Positions 1 to 9,445 of a DNA stretch of 64,000 bases are shown here, piece after piece (position 1 is the first letter of the stretch; each line of letters starts with the position of its first letter). The stretch spans positions 868,001 to 932,000 of the forward strand of contig NW_008805064.1 of the NCBI RefSeq assembly GCF_000004825.1, read 5' to 3'. The position numbers and the translations under genes were made by a program. The stretch is from Heterostelium album PN500 (lineage: Eukaryota; Evosea; Eumycetozoa; Acytosteliales; Acytosteliaceae). Under the pieces are notes generated by a model. That model had not been told where the DNA came from. It worked only from the letters and a program-made list of their open reading frames with translations, and made no database searches.

Positions 1-1266
1 CTTTTTGGTATTCCACCCATTGATTTGCTACATCTACTCTTAGCTTATAGAGGACCGTCACCTGGGTGTTGCATTTTATATTTGTAAAGTTACTGATTGT
101 CGGTAGACTGCATGTCTTATTATCATTGATTGTTACTATTATTGGTTCATTAAAGCCTGTTCCATTGGTAGAGAGAACACCACCACTCTCTAAAATAGTT
201 GAACTAATTGATGGTTCTTCATATGAAAGTATGATTGTATTATTATTATCATAACTATTATTATTATTACTTATTGTATTGGTTGAAATGAATGTATAAT
301 TATATTTATATGATCCTGATCCACTTTGTATATTACATTCTAACTTATCACTTGTTATAATATTAAGATTTGAACAATCTAATGTTTGATTTTCATTGGT
401 GAATCTTATAATACTACTATTATTGTTGTTATTGTTATTCAAAGTTGATAGAAAACAACCTCTAAGTGAAAGTGTATAGTTTCCTGCCACTGGTATTCTT
501 ACATGGTTTGATGGATCGTCAATCAAACTAGGTTCTAATAGTAGTGTAAGTAAAACATCTCTTGATATCACTTTATTCGAGTAGAACTCTAGAATGATAT
601 CATTAACAGTGATGTTACATGGTACCTCTATGACTATGGTCCAATTGTTATTGAACAACGTGAATGGAATCGGCGTGTAGTCTTTGGTGACATAGATCGA
701 TCTTAAACTACTACCCATATTGAAATTCATACCAATAGTTACATTATTCTCTACTTGTGTTTGATTTAAAGGATTTGGTGGTTCAACTTTAAATTTATAA
801 GAAGATCTGTGTTATTATTATGTTGATTCAATCTAAAATAGATATATATGGGTACTAATAAAACTTACATAAATAAACAGTGTATGGCAAACCACCACCA
901 GGATAAACATTAATTGTTCCATAGAATGGTATTTTCGGGTTATCTTGGAAATCAATAGATATTTGATGTGTTGTTTTATTAATTGGATCTAAATCGACAT
1001 ATTTAAACACAATACTAGTGTTATCATCAGTGAAAAGTCTAGTTCTATTTGTGAAATAGCTATCTGGTAGATTTGAATCACTGTTCAATGTTAAATTTAC
1101 TTGATTAATAGCATATGATACAATAACTATAAAAAAATAAAATAAAATTATTAAAAAAAATGAAAAAAAATTTACTTGTCTTTTACATACATCCTTTAGA
1201 AGCAACACCCTCTATCTTTAAAAGGAATAAAATAGTGATAAAAGATAAAAACAATTTATGATACAT
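1..1266 (-). CDS. secreted IPT/TIG-like surface protein, 5' part only
   Basis: Runs off the left edge. Three exons fit: 1191-1266, 869-1126 and 1-786, with GT/AG introns 1127-1190 and 787-868. Together they give about 373 residues without a stop. The first ATG (1266) opens a hydrophobic N-terminus ending in GVASKG, a good secretory signal peptide. The mature part has many N-glycosylation sequons (NRT, NKT, NET-type) and Asn runs. The segment coded near 30-200 resembles an E-set/IPT-TIG fold (SGGVLSTNGTGFNEPIIVTI pattern). Dictyostelids have large families of IPT/EGF surface proteins used in cell adhesion or recognition; a second one lies at 33.5-38.1 kb. The acceptor at 786 was chosen because the nearer AG at 807 leads to a stop. 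Class is fairly sure, exact role unknown. Confidence 0.6.
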
Positions 1267-1644
1267 TATTTTTTAGTTATTTGTTAATTAAATTAAAACA
1301 AAAAGTTACTCTGTTTAGATCTTCTATTTACATATTTTTGATGGTTGGACTAAATGTGTTATTATAATAATTTACACTTTATTAATAATTTTAACCATTT
1401 TTGATCAAAAAACAAAATCTTGAATCTTTTTTTTTTTGTGAGTAGTTATCATCTCCATCAAGCAGATCTTTAAATTTTGTTAAAGTTTAATTTTTTTGTG
1501 AGTAGTCCACTAAATAACCCAGTTGGGTTGTGATTGAGTAAAAAAAACACACCTCCTATGTGATCACCATTGTAATATTGGGAAGTAATAAGAATAGTTG
1601 ATAATGTACTTAAAATTTGATTGATTTTAAAATTTTTTTTTTTT
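1267..1644. other. AT-rich intergenic spacer
   Basis: Upstream of the IPT-like gene and downstream of the NRTEG gene. No convincing coding sequence. It holds two copies of a short motif, TTTTTTTGTGAGTAGT, at 1434-1446 and 1494-1506, 60 bp apart. Confidence 0.6.
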
Positions 1645-3255
1645 TTAATCAAAGTTATAATCTTTTAAGAAATTGATAACAAATTCATTTTTTGTAGTTT
1701 TAGCTAAAACTTTTAATCTTGATCGGTCAGTGCGAGGATTTTTTAACAACCAATCGATAGCGTCTAAATTCGATATGTCGAGCTTTGACAGACAAGTACT
1801 TATTTTGTTATCGTAGAGTTCATGTTTTACCAGTTGATGTTGATCGAGATATTTAACCATTTCAAGATCGTTGTTCTCCAGTGCATAACCAAGTGCTTCA
1901 TCAGAGCAACCTTCTGTCCTATTTTCATTTAAAAATCTAACGGTTTCCAAATCTCTATTCCTAATGGCGTTGTTCATAGCAAACTTTGTACAATGGGTCG
2001 CAGTTGGATAGTTGGCATGAAGATACTTAACCATCTCCAGACAATGTTTTCTTCCACAAGTAATATCGAATGTATTCTCATAGAATCCTTCGGTTCTGTT
2101 GGCCGCCAAGAACTGGAATGTCTCTAGTTGCCCATTGATGGCAGCATACGACATTGCATTGGCAGTGCAACCCTCGGTTCGGTTGTAATGAAGAAACTTG
2201 ACAATGTCAAGCGAGAATCTTGCAGCAGTGTCGAATGCCTCCTTGCTGAATCCTTCCGTTCTATTCTTGTGGAACCACTGTACTGTTTCCAGAGGTCGCG
2301 AAGCTGGCAAATCACTTGGAATCTGTCGAGACAAGATCTGTACTGGTTTGCCACCGATTGCACCTTTCTCGTGTAGCCACTTTAGAATGTCGAGTCGATA
2401 GTTGGAAAACGCATTGTACAGCGCGATATAGGTGAACGATCGGCATTTCTCGTAGAGAAACTTGACGAGGTCAAGCGAAGATCCACCGCAAGCAAGATCT
2501 ACATCGGCAGCAGCGACTTGGTATTTTTGTTTCGAACTACTGAGCCAGAGGTATGTCTCCTGGTTGGCATTCAATCTCAGACCTATTCTCGGTGGTTGCA
2601 GACAGTATCGCTCCACTAGCCAATCGGCAACATCGTAGACACCGAGTTTGACAGCTTTGATAAATAGACCCATCTTTTCGAAATCGCCTTTCTTTATGTT
2701 TGTCTGTAGTGTATCGAAATCACGTTGTTGTAGTGCATCTTCAATGGTTACAATCTTTTGATTCTCGCTTTGTTTGGCGGCGTAGAAATCGAGTTTCTCT
2801 AGTGTCACATTGTGAAGATAGTCGATAATTTTGAAATAGTAGCTCTTGTTGATCACCGATTTCATATAGGCGACAATATCGAACCTAGCCAATTCAACAG
2901 CAAACTTTATACAGCTGAGAGACAGCAGTTGAACACGTGCGCTCTCACTCTTTTCGAACATCAGCTGTATGGCTTTGAGACGGTCGTGTTTGATCGCCGT
3001 CTGTAAAATACAGTGAATGTCTCTATCGAATAGATAACACCTATAGTGATAGTGGTCATCGGATTTACAATCCAACCAATAGTATTGTAAAGCATCGACA
3101 TAGTCATATGCAATCAATTGTTTTGGTTTACCAACGAGTACCGACCATGAATATACAGCTAATTTTAGATTCTTATGAATATTCTTTACTTTTTTGAATA
3201 TCAATGATCTTATAATATAATTTTTAAATAAAGAATTAAATATTTGATTTTGCAT
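1645..3255 (-). CDS. ankyrin-like repeat protein with NRTEG loops (536 aa)
   Basis: Single exon. I start at the ATG at 3255 (MQNQIFNSLFKN...), not 57 bases upstream, because other members of this family in the window start with the same pattern: Met, hydrophobic, IFxN, VxRxxIF. Repeats of about 30-35 residues follow the ankyrin-like plan: helix, (L/M)E(M/I)VK(F/W)LHxN, loop NRTEGC or NRTEGF, helix with A-M/A. At least four clear NRTEG loops lie in the C-terminal half; the N-terminal half holds more divergent repeats. No membrane segment or catalytic domain is visible. Such proteins are greatly expanded in some dictyostelids and are usually annotated only as ankyrin repeat-containing. Function unknown; protein binding is the likely role. 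Confidence 0.85.
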   Translation of the reverse strand: MQNQIFNSLFKNYIIRSLIFKKVKNIHKNLKLAVYSWSVLVGKPKQLIAYDYVDALQYYWLDCKSDDHYHYRCYLFDRDIHCILQTAIKHDRLKAIQLMFEKSESARVQLLSLSCIKFAVELARFDIVAYMKSVINKSYYFKIIDYLHNVTLEKLDFYAAKQSENQKIVTIEDALQQRDFDTLQTNIKKGDFEKMGLFIKAVKLGVYDVADWLVERYCLQPPRIGLRLNANQETYLWLSSSKQKYQVAAADVDLACGGSSLDLVKFLYEKCRSFTYIALYNAFSNYRLDILKWLHEKGAIGGKPVQILSRQIPSDLPASRPLETVQWFHKNRTEGFSKEAFDTAARFSLDIVKFLHYNRTEGCTANAMSYAAINGQLETFQFLAANRTEGFYENTFDITCGRKHCLEMVKYLHANYPTATHCTKFAMNNAIRNRDLETVRFLNENRTEGCSDEALGYALENNDLEMVKYLDQHQLVKHELYDNKISTCLSKLDISNLDAIDWLLKNPRTDRSRLKVLAKTTKNEFVINFLKDYNFD

Positions 3256-4050
3256 AATATTAATAATTGAAATAATGATAAACACAAAATAATATTTTTT
3301 AATTATGTTCACAAAAAAGATTATTTTTTTTTTTATTGAATAGAAATAATGTAGAATTCATGATAGTTGGATATCCAACAAATTATTTAAAGTTTTTTTG
3401 TTATTAAAGTTTATTCATTTTAATTATCATATATATATATAACAACATCATTGAAATTCACTCATTTAGATCTATATAAATCATTAATATTCATACATAG
3501 TATTAAGATAGAATAGATAGGCTTATCAGTAGAGGAGTGTTGATCAACAACAGAACAATTAGGTGAAGTGAAGTTGGATGGTTTTAATTAATCACAATCA
3601 GATTTGAAATTACCTTGATACACTAATTAAGTCATTGTGTAATAAGAGTTATAATGTATAATTTTAAACTTTTCACAGGAGAGCTATATATTTGTAAAGT
3701 AGAAATCAAACACTGCAGTGAAACAACATTAATTCACAATGATCATGAGACTTAGAGAGGCTCAAGTTACAATAAGCTTCAAATATCAAATAGAAGAGCA
3801 GTCATGTCGACAGTGTTAGAAAATAGCGCACGGTCAGGTTTTATGGTAATTGGTGACCTTAGAGTGGCTGGTTTTAAATTTTACAGCCTACCTCCGACTA
3901 ATATTAACAGAACAGATCTGCTACATGGCATAAACCACAATAGCAACAATGAAGAGGCGTACAGGATATTCAAACGAATGCTCTTCTTTCATTGTTTTGC
4001 GACAACATCGGGATACCGCTTGCGGGTAAGCAATATTAAAAATATTTGAG
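3256..4050. other. intergenic region with a doubtful 81-codon ORF
   Basis: Mostly AT-rich. An open frame on the + strand at 3804-4049 has more even composition than its surroundings and includes a GTAAGC donor-like site at 4026. No family is recognised, and it does not splice in frame to the coding-like scrap at 4155-4363. I treat it as unproven. Confidence 0.4.
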
Positions 4051-4121
4051 TGCTCGGACCTGGAATCGAACCAGGGTTAGGAGGACCACAACCTCATGTA
4101 CTGCCACTATACGATCCGAGC
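4051..4121 (-). tRNA. tRNA-His (GTG)
   Basis: The reverse complement folds as a cloverleaf. The acceptor stem GCTCGGA pairs with TCCGAGC, followed by discriminator A. The D arm is GTATAGTGGCAGTAC. The anticodon arm is TGAGG-TTGTGGT-CCTCC, with the GTG anticodon in a 7-base loop. The T arm is CCTGG-TTCGATT-CCAGG. Length is 71 bases with no intron and no encoded CCA. As usual for eukaryotic tRNA-His, the G at position -1 would be added after transcription. Confidence 0.93.
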
Positions 4122-4154
4122 TTTTGATGCTGGCCATTATTTATAAAAAAAAAT

Positions 4155-4363
4155 AAAGTTAAACCTACTTGATTGTTTTATTACATTTGGTGACATCGTC
4201 AGTTCTTTTGGTTTAATTACCTTATCAAAGAAAATCGAGGAAGAGATCTCCAACGTGCCCTGCGTATTCAAGCATGATGTACTCTGGTATCAGTATAACC
4301 AAACTCAATATCCACTGTCAATCATCAAGTCGTTACAACTCCAGGTGCAGTCCCTGGTATAAA
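4155..4363 (+). other. coding-like scrap downstream of tRNA-His
   Basis: One + strand frame stays open from just after a TAA near 4144 to a TAA near 4363. It reads about 65 residues of ordinary protein composition (...DIVSSFGLITLSKKIEEE...) with no ATG. It could be an exon of an unrecognised gene or a decayed fragment. No family was recognised. Confidence 0.25.
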
Positions 4364-5247
4364 TAAATAAAAGATACATCCGGAGAATATATAGCATACT
4401 AAGGCAAGAACTGTATTTGTCTTCAACTTGAATAATCTTATAGTTTCATTATTGGAAAACTCAATAAATATAAATTGGAAGAAGATGAAAATGTTTATAA
4501 TTAAATTATTAATTTAAAAATACTTAAATAATTTTAATGTATTACTTTTTTTGAGTCTCAAAGTACAATTCCATCCTTGAATATATATGAATCTTTGTGT
4601 GACATCTTAAAATACAATGTCAATCAATTGATTTTTGATAGAATCTCTTACCAATGTATGCAAATTCCAAAAAAAAAAATTGTAAACAAATCTGCATCTT
4701 ATCAAAACTTTTTGTTGAATTCTATTATAAAAACAAAAATAACAAGATGTCACTGAAATAAAAACTATCAATAACACCAGGTCCAATTATCTGTCTTTTT
4801 GAAACGATATATGCATTATCATAAATATAAATTACTTTCGAAGTAGATCGCTCAAAAGTTTTAAGACCTTGAGTGCAAAGTAGTGTAAACCATTAAATCA
4901 ACAAATAGTCATATTAATTGTATAGTTCTAATATATACCATACCAAAAATAAAAAACTTATTTTTTTAATTAGAATATAAATAATGTTTTAGGTGTTGTT
5001 TTTTTTAAAAATAATAAAGATTATTTTAATTCTTTTTAAAATAATAAAGACAGATTTGTGAAAAATCAAACAACAAGTTAATAATTTACGACCTCACAGA
5101 ACAAAAAATATCTTAATTCGCAATTATCCAAAAAAGAAAAAAAAACTTTAAAAAAAAAAAACCATCATTAATTTAAATCATGGATTCATTAATCTTTCAT
5201 TTTACTATTCATTTCTCTATTTATTTGTTAAACAAGTAATTTAGTAA
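4364..5247. other. AT-rich intergenic region, promoter of the transglutaminase-like gene
   Basis: No gene seen. It is rich in homopolymer A and T runs, which become densest in the last 120 bases before the ATG at 5248. That is the usual look of a dictyostelid promoter. Confidence 0.55.
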
Positions 5248-7084
5248 ATGGCTACAATTGATCCACCATTCAAATTAACTGATGGGTTGGTTTTCAGATT
5301 AAGATCAAGAAAAGGTTTAAAAAATAAAGATGATCTTCCCGATTGGTATTTAGCCTATAGTGAATCCGATGGAACTCGTATGTATTCGTATTTTCAATAC
5401 ACACACACAGACACCACTTCAAATTTGTTTGTTCAGTAGTTATTAAGATTCATATAATCATCATCTTATCATTTAGTAATCAGTAATGGTGGATATAATA
5501 AATCATCGGAATGGATGTTGAAAGCCGATCCAACAAACGAAGGTGTCTTCTCTATAAAGGCTGCAAACTCTAATCATTTCATTGCGATCAACGATGCTCT
5601 CGAAGTGAAAACTCCACCACAGGCCAATCCAAACACCAAGATGAAACTGTTCTTCTTGGATACTGGTAAGGTGTGTGTCATGAGCTTCACCCACAAGGAT
5701 AAAAAGAATCGTGCAGGTGGTGCCGGTCCACATCTGGGTGTGCAACCACGTGGTGAACTCATAGGAAATGCAGGTCGTGGTGAGTGGGGACAATTCGATT
5801 TCCTTCCCACCGATCTCGCTGCCAACAACACAAACCTCACAAAGCTACAAAAGTCGATTGCACTCAACGCTCTCCCACTGTCCGATCCTCAACACGAAGC
5901 GACTCAACTGCTCTTTAACCATGCGAAACATCGTGAATTGTTCTACGGTCAATTCATCGTGGAGACAAAGCCTGTCTCTGTTGCCAAGGCATTGTTGAAC
6001 GCCGATTTCAAACTGCCAAACATGAAGGTCGATAAGTGGGCGGTGTTCTGTGCAGCTCCACCATCGCCAATGCCAAGTCAGAATGTGAAATCTGCCTCTC
6101 TAAAGGTATACAATCTAAAGAATGAATTGGTATCGGGATCCGATATGAAACAGACAGAGAATGGCCATTACATGTTGAGATCTATGGTTCACGGTTATCC
6201 ACACAATATCACTGCCAAGTATGAAATCGAAGCACAACTGTACTCTATGACATTGAAACGTGCTGAACCAGGACAAATGATTCCACCGGTTCCAATGATG
6301 GGTGAAGAGCAACGTGCATACCATCTAAAGAAGACCAGTCTGATGGATTTCGATAGTGTAGTATTCCAAAATTGGGTTACCAACAATCGTCTACATCCAA
6401 TGCCAACCGAAATCGGACCAGAACCACTACTTTGTTATGCATATCGTGTATTCTTGTTCATCAAGATTCACTTCTCCTATATCTATGCCAAGGATGTAAA
6501 ATCAAGAAAAGCATCCGACACTATTGTACGTCGTGCTACCGATTGTGGTGGATTCTGTATTTTATATGCTGCAATTATGAGGTAAAAAAAAAAAAAAAAA
6601 AAACAATACAAAAACATTTAATAACTAACATGTTAAATTATAATAATTTAATAGAATGCATGGTATTCCTTGTAGATTATTATTTGGACGTTGGGCAGCA
6701 ACTACTCCTGAACCAACTGGAAACGTTCATGTAAAAGGTGAATTCTATTGTGATGGTGTAGGTTGGATTCCATACGATCCAGCGTCGGCAATCACAAACG
6801 ACCATACAGCACCTTACACCAAATGCTTTGGAAGCAGCGGTGGTAACTTTATTACTATGCACTTTGACCACAACATCCAAGGTCTAGAGACAATCATTCA
6901 AGGCAAAAAGAATATCGAGTTTTCACAGGGTGTATTTTACTATGTATCGGGACAAGGTAATTTTGAGAAAGAAAAACTCCACTCTAACTTGGACCGTAAA
7001 CACAAACTAGAACCAAACATCACAAAAGATACGCTTTCATTTGTAATAAAATTAATTCTTTTTCTTTTTTTTAAAAAAAACTAA
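5248..7084 (+). CDS. transglutaminase-like protein with N-terminal beta-trefoil-like region (554 aa)
   Basis: Three exons: 5248-5377, 5477-6581 and 6655-7084, all with GT/AG borders that keep frame. Residues about 10-115 look like a fascin/ricin-type beta-trefoil: FRLRSRKGL, WMLKADP and FSIKAANSNHFIAI are sheet-turn repeats. The C-terminal third is a transglutaminase-like core. DCGG has its Cys (about residue 400) followed 15 residues later by GIPCR, as in the family. VHVKGEFY then supplies the His and WIPYDPA the Asp, so the Cys-His-Asp triad is complete. Family members crosslink or hydrolyse amide bonds (transglutaminase, protease or peptide N-glycanase folds), and the substrate here cannot be told. 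No signal peptide is visible, so it is probably cytosolic. A coding gap between the middle region and the core is unassigned. Confidence 0.85.
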
Positions 7085-7149
7085 ACCAAACATTTCCTAT
7101 TAATTGAGTATTCTTATTCTATGAATATTTTGGTTAAACTCAATCCTTT

Positions 7150-8290
7150 GATGTTCAACATTTATTAAATCTTCAGTGCTGAAATTAAATCAAAACCTTC
7201 TCTGCTATCACTTTCTCTACTATCACTAAGAAAACGTTTCTTTTGTTGTTGGTATGATGGTGTTGTGTTGGTGATCTTGATCGTGATCCTGAAGGTGAGC
7301 TTGATGGTGAACTTGATTGTGATCCTGAAGGTGATCTTGATTTTTTTGTTTTAGTTATATCTCTTTGATCTGCATATTTGACAAATGTTTCAAAATGAAA
7401 TCTAATTAACTAAATTTTCAGCCCTTCCTTTAAAGTTTTACTCTCTTTTCCATTATATTTCGCTTTTTTTTCTTCCAAAGTCAACTCATTAAAAGCCTTG
7501 AATTCTTTTAGTGTATTTTCATCTCTGAAACTATGAAGTGCATTGGCTGCTAATGTTCCGGATGATCTTCGATAGTTTACGAATACGGCACCTTGAGCAC
7601 CTTCGCCGATATCTAATCCTATTGGCAACATTTCTTTAGAATGATAATCCTTGTATTTCCAAGGTGGGTCATTCAATAGTTTTGTTTCAAGAATGATCAT
7701 TTGGCAAGAGCTTTCATAAATCTTGAGATGAATGCTAAAGCAGGTGAAATTGTATATACTTACCAATAGAGCCAGTACATGATTTCTGAGAATAATACAT
7801 ATTCCTCCACTAAAACAGACGTTCCATTCTTTATACCTTTCACCAACAGGAAGAAAAGCCAATTTTGAATGATCCATTTGACTTCCATATGAAGAACCCC
7901 ATTTAAACTCTTGGTTTCCTGACTGGACTGTGTAAGTTGTCCCAAACTTTGCCAAATTCACTCTATTTGCATACTCGAAACCTTCTTTATCTCCTAGATT
8001 CCATGTGATATCAGAATTCTCAAGTCTGACTTTTCTCCATCGGCAAGGAGAGGAAGGCAAGGCTGATGGGTTTCTTCTTTACATTCTTTTTGGAAAAGAT
8101 TTGACCATATAGATCTTATGTCTTTTACTCTACTTGGTTGTCATTTAATGAAATATAAAATTTTCAGTTGCTTGCACAGTAGTTCTATCATCTAAACTAT
8201 CGACATCTTGGAATCTCTTTGAACCGTGTCTAGATGCTACTGTACCTCTTTCTAGATCGGGATTTAAAGCACTGATAAATTTTTATCATT
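7150..8290 (-). pseudogene. unrecognised, apparently decayed or badly resolved gene
   Basis: Several protein-like stretches lie on the minus strand in different frames. One near 8165-8275 reads ...NPDLERGTVASRHGSKRF. The main frame, 7410-8060, has 216 codons and is open through a GTAAGT site near 7760. A tail at 7175-7330 holds a Ser-Arg-Pro-Ser-Gly-Ser repeat, then SDSRESDSREGF and a stop. I could not join them with standard introns without hitting stops, so this is either a pseudogene or a multi-exon gene with sequence errors. No domain was recognised. The downstream ankyrin-like gene at 8406 is in the opposite orientation. Confidence 0.35.
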
Positions 8291-8405
8291 TCGTCAACTG
8301 TGTTTTTTTTAAACAATATGCAAAAAAAAAATCAAAAAAAAAAACTTCTTATTATTATTTTTTTTAATTATTCAAAAAGATGATCATTTTTTTTAATTAA
8401 AAAAA

Positions 8406-9398
8406 ATGGATAAAATATTATTATTAAAGATATATAATAACAAAGTAATTTGTAATATAATATTGTATTATATAAATAACATTAATTTATTTAAAAAAAG
8501 TTTTGTTCATACGATTTTTCATTCTGATTACACAACCTATAAATGGAATGATTTAGTTAAAACACCACGTTTGTTAGCAGGTAATGGGTATCTTCAACTA
8601 GTGATGCGATTTTTCGATTTGAAATTCGGTAACAATCAAAGTGAGTTACATAAATGGCTCAGTAGTGAACAAGGTGCACAAGTCTATGTGGCGGCAGTGA
8701 AATCAAACAATCTAGAGATTCTAAAGTATCTGAACAAACTGTATCTGACACAGTATGATCTTTTGAGTCCGGCTGCCAAGTACGGTCGTTTGGACATATT
8801 GAAACATCTTATCGATACGCAAGCCGGCTGGGATTTCTACAGGTCGTTCGTGGTGGCGCCGCTTTCCGGTAGTCTGGAGGTCATGCAATTGTTGGCTCCG
8901 CTCATTCCAAAGATAGTGTATCCCTCGATGTATTCGAATACTGCGTTCGATTCCGCTGCCAAAATAGGTCAAATAGATATGATTGAATGGCTGCAAACGA
9001 AAAGACCCAACGATAGAAGCTCCAGTTGGATGTATCATACCGCCATAGAGTCAGGACATCTGCATGTGATCCAGCATCTTTTGGAGAATAACAGAGACGA
9101 TATCAACTGTCAAAAATACGGATTCACAATCTTTGATTATGCAGTGTATTGCAATCAATTTGAAATACTTAAACTCTTACATTCCTACGGTTTAAGAAAA
9201 AACGTTGGTTCTCTCATTGAGATCACTATGAACAACAATAACTTTGAAATGCTAATATGGTTGGTTGAAGTACATAATCATAGGATTTCAGCGAAAGACA
9301 TAGAACATGCAACTGAAAAAAATAAACCAAACATGTTGTGTTATTTAATTGAAACTTTTCAAAAACAAAAACAAAAACAACAACAGCAACTACAATAA
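8406..9398 (+). CDS. short ankyrin-like repeat protein of the NRTEG family (330 aa)
   Basis: Single exon from the ATG at 8406, which sits after a long A/T tract. The N-terminus (MDKILLLKIYNNKVICNIIL) matches the start pattern of the other NRTEG genes here. Repeats such as LEILKYLNKLY, LDILKHLID, IDMIEWLQTKRPNDRSS and LHVIQHLLENNRDD follow the same ankyrin-like rhythm, but the loops have lost the NRTEGC signature. The C-terminus ends in a Lys/Gln run. It is shorter than its relatives (401-561 aa). Function unknown. It converges on SART3, with only 47 bp between the stop codons. Confidence 0.82.
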   Translation: MDKILLLKIYNNKVICNIILYYINNINLFKKSFVHTIFHSDYTTYKWNDLVKTPRLLAGNGYLQLVMRFFDLKFGNNQSELHKWLSSEQGAQVYVAAVKSNNLEILKYLNKLYLTQYDLLSPAAKYGRLDILKHLIDTQAGWDFYRSFVVAPLSGSLEVMQLLAPLIPKIVYPSMYSNTAFDSAAKIGQIDMIEWLQTKRPNDRSSSWMYHTAIESGHLHVIQHLLENNRDDINCQKYGFTIFDYAVYCNQFEILKLLHSYGLRKNVGSLIEITMNNNNFEMLIWLVEVHNHRISAKDIEHATEKNKPNMLCYLIETFQKQKQKQQQQLQ

Positions 9399-9445
9399 AT
9401 TCAACACTTTTAATAAATATTTATAATTCAATCTAATTGTATTAT

